From UBA8389 sp964472175 (GTDB taxonomy: Bacteria > Bacteroidota > Bacteroidia > Bacteroidales > UBA1402): a DNA stretch of 35,339 bases. Below, one piece after another: positions 33,000 through 35,339 of this stretch (position 1 is its first letter; each line of letters starts with the position of its first letter). The stretch spans positions 1-35,339 of the forward strand of contig CAYYJF010000016.1 in NCBI GenBank assembly GCA_964472175.1, given 5' to 3'. A program made the position numbers and the translations under genes. The notes beneath the pieces are model-generated. The model did no database searches, had not been told where the DNA came from, and saw only the letters and a program-made list of their open reading frames with translations.

Positions 33000-33061
33000 C
33001 TACCAATAAAAAAACAGCGTTGATGTTTACTTTAAAAAAGAATGTCTTTAAAACCTACCCC

Positions 33062-33469
33062 TTATTTCTTTTTGCCGGTAGTAGCAGCTGCCTGACCTGG
33101 TTTAGGACGTTTGGCACCATACTTGGAGCGTCTTTGTTTACGGCCATTCACACCTGAGGTATCCAATGTTCCACGAACAATGTGATAACGTACACCTGGA
33201 AGGTCTTTTACACGTCCACCGCGTACCAAAACCAATGAGTGTTCCTGAAGGTTGTGTCCTTCACCCGGAATGTAGCTGTTGACTTCCTTGCTGTTGGTCA
33301 AACGAACCCTTGCAACTTTACGCATTGCTGAATTCGGTTTTTTAGGCGTTGTGGTGTACACGCGCACACAAACACCCCGTCTCTGGGGACAAGAGCTCAA
33401 AGCCGGAGACTTGCTCTTGTCGGTTTGTTTAGCCCTTCCTTTTCTTACTAATTGCTGAATTGTAGGCAT
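33062..33469 (-). CDS. rpsL: 30S ribosomal protein uS12
   Basis: Decoding-centre protein; 135 residues. It begins MPTIQQLVRKGRAKQTDKSK. The loops carry TTPKKPNSAMRKVARVRLTN and GRVKDLPGVRYHIVRGTLD, with the Lys residues whose change gives streptomycin resistance still present, so it is of the sensitive type at those sites. First gene of the super-cluster, with a canonical promoter at 33538-33568. Confidence 0.98.
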   Translation of the reverse strand: MPTIQQLVRKGRAKQTDKSKSPALSSCPQRRGVCVRVYTTTPKKPNSAMRKVARVRLTNSKEVNSYIPGEGHNLQEHSLVLVRGGRVKDLPGVRYHIVRGTLDTSGVNGRKQRRSKYGAKRPKPGQAAATTGKKK

Positions 33470-33537
33470 TTTAGAAATTTTACTTTATTTATTTGGTCTA
33501 AAAAATGTAATTACACACTTCTCCTAAAAAAGGACTG

Positions 33538-33568
33538 CAAAATTACATCCTTTTTTGGATTAATCAAA
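33538..33568 (-). promoter_or_regulatory. Promoter of the ribosomal super-cluster
   Basis: On the minus strand TTTG (33568-33565), a 19-base spacer and TAATTTTG (33545-33538) match the Bacteroidota -33 TTTG and -7 TAnnTTTG consensus fully. It lies 69 bases before the rpsL ATG, in the gap after the DUF3467 gene. This is the best promoter match found in the window. Confidence 0.78.
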
Positions 33569-33634
33569 GCCTATTTGAAAAAAAACACAAATGATTGAAA
33601 ATGAACAGACTTTTTTTTAATTGAATTTAAAGGA

Positions 33635-33952
33635 TTATGCTTCTCCTCCACCAAAGCCAACAATGGGAGGCATGAAATGATTGCCTGAATTTGAATGGCG
33701 GATTGGGCCAAATTGTGCTTCATACTTGGTGACATTTTCCTGCAGTGCGGACAACAATCGTTTCACGTGTTCGGGAGTGAGGATTATTCTGGATTTAACA
33801 GAAGCTTTTGGCAATCCCGGCATCAAACGTAAGAAGTCCATGACAAATTCAGATTCTGAATGTGAGATAATGGCCAAATTGGAATATATTCCTTGCGCCA
33901 CTTCTTCCGAGAGTTCGATATTAAGCTGTTGATTCTCGTTTTGGTTTTCCAT
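33635..33952 (-). CDS. DUF3467 domain protein
   Basis: Small acidic cytoplasmic protein of 105 residues with no signal peptide or membrane helix. The DUF3467 core covers about 10-85: IELSEEVAQGIYSNLAIISH, SEFVMDFLRLMPGLPKASV and KSRIILTPEHVKRLLSALQE followed by NVTKYEAQFG. A Gly/Pro-rich C-terminus ends it. Function is unknown. It lies upstream of rpsL on the same strand but the 165-base gap holds the rpsL promoter. From memory, DUF3467 genes often lie between rpoC and rpsL in Bacteroidota; here rpoC is not beside it. Confidence 0.88.
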   Translation of the reverse strand: MENQNENQQLNIELSEEVAQGIYSNLAIISHSESEFVMDFLRLMPGLPKASVKSRIILTPEHVKRLLSALQENVTKYEAQFGPIRHSNSGNHFMPPIVGFGGGEA

Positions 33953-33968
33953 ATATAGAATTTTTATG

Positions 33969-33999
33969 CAAATGTAATGTTGTTTGAATGATTGTGCAA
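33969..33999 (-). promoter_or_regulatory. Promoter candidate for the DUF3467 gene
   Basis: On the minus strand TTG (33999-33997), a 20-base spacer and TACATTTG (33976-33969) fit the Bacteroidota promoter pattern. The -7 box ends 16 bases before the ATG, so the leader would be short. Confidence 0.55.
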
Positions 34000-34060
34000 T
34001 TGAAAGAACGTATATAAAAATTGATTATATTGGCACCTTTAACCATAAAATCAAAAATTG

Positions 34061-35203
34061 ATGAAAAACTATTTTTGTTTAAAAAAATTGAAGCAGATGT
34101 GCTTCTTTCTCATCCTTTTAGGCGGAGCTATTCAGCCGGCATTGTCTCAAAATATATCCAATTTTCAATCCACTTCGGTATACAGTGATGGAACTGTGAG
34201 GTTTCAAATGATGGCACCAAAAGCGACGGATGTCAAATTAAATTTTCAATTTATTGGCCGTGAATTGCCCATGAAGAAAGATTCTAATAATTTATGGAGC
34301 ATCTCAGTACCTAATGTTGAACCCGATATCTATCCATACCATTTTGTTGTTGATGGCATCAGAGTCGCTGACCCGAAGAATTCCTGGATCTTTCCAAATG
34401 AAGGCTTTCAGAACAGTTTGATTGAAGTTCCTTCAAAGGAAGGATCTTCGGCAACCATCAGAGACATTCCACATGGCAAAGTGTCTTATGTATACTACCG
34501 TTCAAATGTCACAGGGATGGGGTTAAGACCCATGTTGATTTATACGCCTCCAGGTTACGAAAATAATCCAAAAGAGGATTATCCTGTGTTGTTTCTACTT
34601 CATGGATCGAGTGATACGGAAGAAACCTGGACAAAGGTTGGTAGGGCCAATATCATTTTAGACAACTTGATTTATGAAAAGAAAGCCAAACCTATGATTA
34701 TAGCGATGCCATACGGACGTTGTTATCCCCTCATTGAAAAGGAAAGTGGAAGTATCAGAAACCGGGACAATTTAGAGCTTTTCGCATCCGATTTTATAAA
34801 TGGCATTTATCCCTATGTTCTTAATAATTACAGGGTACAAAAAGGAGCAAACAGTCATGCCATTGCAGGCTTCTCCGGAGGGGGAGGTCAAGCCTTATAT
34901 ATTGGCACAAACAACCCTAATCTAATGTCTTGGGTATGTGGCTTTGCCCCAGGAATGCTCGAAAGTGAATTCAATCAAAATAATGCTGTTTTGTTTGCAA
35001 ATCCAGAGGCAGCAAATAAGCGAATAAAGTTGTTTTGGATTGGATGTGGTCAGGATGACCCTGTGTACGGACCTATCAAAAAGTACATGACCTTACTAGA
35101 TGAAAAGAAGATCAAGTATGAGCATTTCAAATCAAAAGGAGGTCATACATGGATGAATTGCAGGCTATTTCTAACAGAGATTTCTCAAAAGCTGTTTCAC
35201 TAA
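34061..35203 (+). CDS. Secreted esterase with N-terminal E-set/CBM48-like domain
   Basis: Exported alpha/beta-hydrolase of the esterase D / feruloyl esterase type (PF00756), 380 residues. Signal peptide residues 1-30 (ending PALSQ). An immunoglobulin-like domain (about 35-125) shows DGTVRFQMMAPKATDVKLNF and GIYPYHF-like YPYHFVVDG. The catalytic domain (about 140-378) has YTPPGYENN, PVLFLLHGSSDTEETW (oxyanion region), the nucleophile Ser272 in AGFSGGGGQAL, the acid probably Asp332 or Asp333 in GCGQDDPV, and His362 in GGHTW. Related enzymes release ferulic or acetyl groups from plant polysaccharides; the substrate here is not proven. The start is the ATG at 34061, three bases after an in-frame TTG. 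A near-promoter (TTG, 22 bases, TATATTGG) lies at 34001-34033. Confidence 0.88.
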   Translation: MKNYFCLKKLKQMCFFLILLGGAIQPALSQNISNFQSTSVYSDGTVRFQMMAPKATDVKLNFQFIGRELPMKKDSNNLWSISVPNVEPDIYPYHFVVDGIRVADPKNSWIFPNEGFQNSLIEVPSKEGSSATIRDIPHGKVSYVYYRSNVTGMGLRPMLIYTPPGYENNPKEDYPVLFLLHGSSDTEETWTKVGRANIILDNLIYEKKAKPMIIAMPYGRCYPLIEKESGSIRNRDNLELFASDFINGIYPYVLNNYRVQKGANSHAIAGFSGGGGQALYIGTNNPNLMSWVCGFAPGMLESEFNQNNAVLFANPEAANKRIKLFWIGCGQDDPVYGPIKKYMTLLDEKKIKYEHFKSKGGHTWMNCRLFLTEISQKLFH

Positions 35204-35232
35204 TAAAAGCCCTGCAGCAGACGCAATACCCG

Positions 35233-35339
35233 AAACAATTCGAAACCCTGCAAATTTCTGTTACAAGGTTTTGCAAACAATTCGAAGACGTGCAACATTG
35301 CTGGCACCTGATTAAAACAACGAAACCCCTGTCAGCAAT
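35233..35339. repeat. Degenerate direct repeat with 42-base period
   Basis: AAACAATTCGAA occurs at 35233-35244 and again at 35275-35286, exactly 42 bases apart. A shortened copy AAACAACGAA at 35315-35324 keeps the following CCCCTG. The array runs to the window edge, so its full length is unknown. The units are too diverged for CRISPR. Because 42 is a multiple of three, one frame on each strand stays open through it. Confidence 0.6.

Noticed and set aside
33062..33469. Possible streptomycin-resistance change in uS12
   Set aside because: The TPKKPNS and GRVKDLPGVR loops keep the usual Lys residues; nothing points to resistance.
30282..33469. Loss of tuf as an unusual event
   Set aside because: Absence of tuf after fusA is ordinary in Bacteroidota, where it lies elsewhere.
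35210..35339. CRISPR array or tRNA at the right end
   Set aside because: Repeat copies differ inside the unit and there are no uniform spacers; no cloverleaf or TPsiC-type box was seen.

Overview
The window comes from a Bacteroidota chromosome, AT-rich. The exact order is not fixed by the sequence; a Saprospiria- or Chitinophagia-like member is my guess. The evidence is the ribosomal super-cluster order (no tuf or adk inside it), DUF349, DUF3467, VTC/DUF4956 and mini-TonB proteins, an almost complete lack of Shine-Dalgarno sequences, and several matches to the Bacteroidota promoter (TTTG / TAnnTTTG).

Layout. 1-946 (minus): exbD, cut by the window edge, preceded by exbB (Ton/Tol-type proton channel). 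1247-2512 (minus): exported serine hydrolase. 2634-5922 (minus): compact four-gene cluster of a flippase-like membrane protein, a DUF2490 outer-membrane protein, a VTC-type polyphosphate polymerase domain protein and a DUF4956 membrane protein; this is the most likely little-described system here. 6015-9897 (plus): rsmA, a CorA-family channel with an altered GMN motif, and a five-repeat DUF349 protein ending in a terminator. 10073-11081 (plus): two tandem secreted TonB-C-terminal-domain proteins. 11064-13171 (minus): folE, a SPOR-domain protein and mdh. 13412-14308 (plus): membrane-anchored coiled-coil protein of unknown function. 14325-15275 (minus): GT2 glycosyltransferase.

15383-33469 (minus) is one nearly unbroken str-S10-spc-alpha ribosomal super-cluster, transcribed from right to left: rpsL, rpsG, fusA, rpsJ, rplC, rplD, rplW, rplB, rpsS, rplV, rpsC, rplP, rpmC, rpsQ, rplN, rplX, rplE, rpsN, rpsH, rplF, rplR, rpsE, rpmD, rplO, secY, map, infA, rpmJ, rpsM, rpsK, rpsD, rpoA, rplQ. 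It starts at a textbook Bacteroidota promoter (33538-33568) and ends in a strong intrinsic terminator (15321-15362). The cluster couples ribosome assembly, translation initiation and elongation, N-terminal methionine removal, the Sec channel and RNA polymerase alpha. rpmD and rpmJ are short but intact. Inverted repeats lie in the rpsL-rpsG and fusA-rpsJ spacers and may be control or processing sites.

33635-35339: a DUF3467 gene (minus) next to rpsL, then a secreted esterase (plus), and at the right edge a degenerate 42-base direct repeat. No rRNA, tRNA, CRISPR array, insertion sequence or prophage gene was seen.
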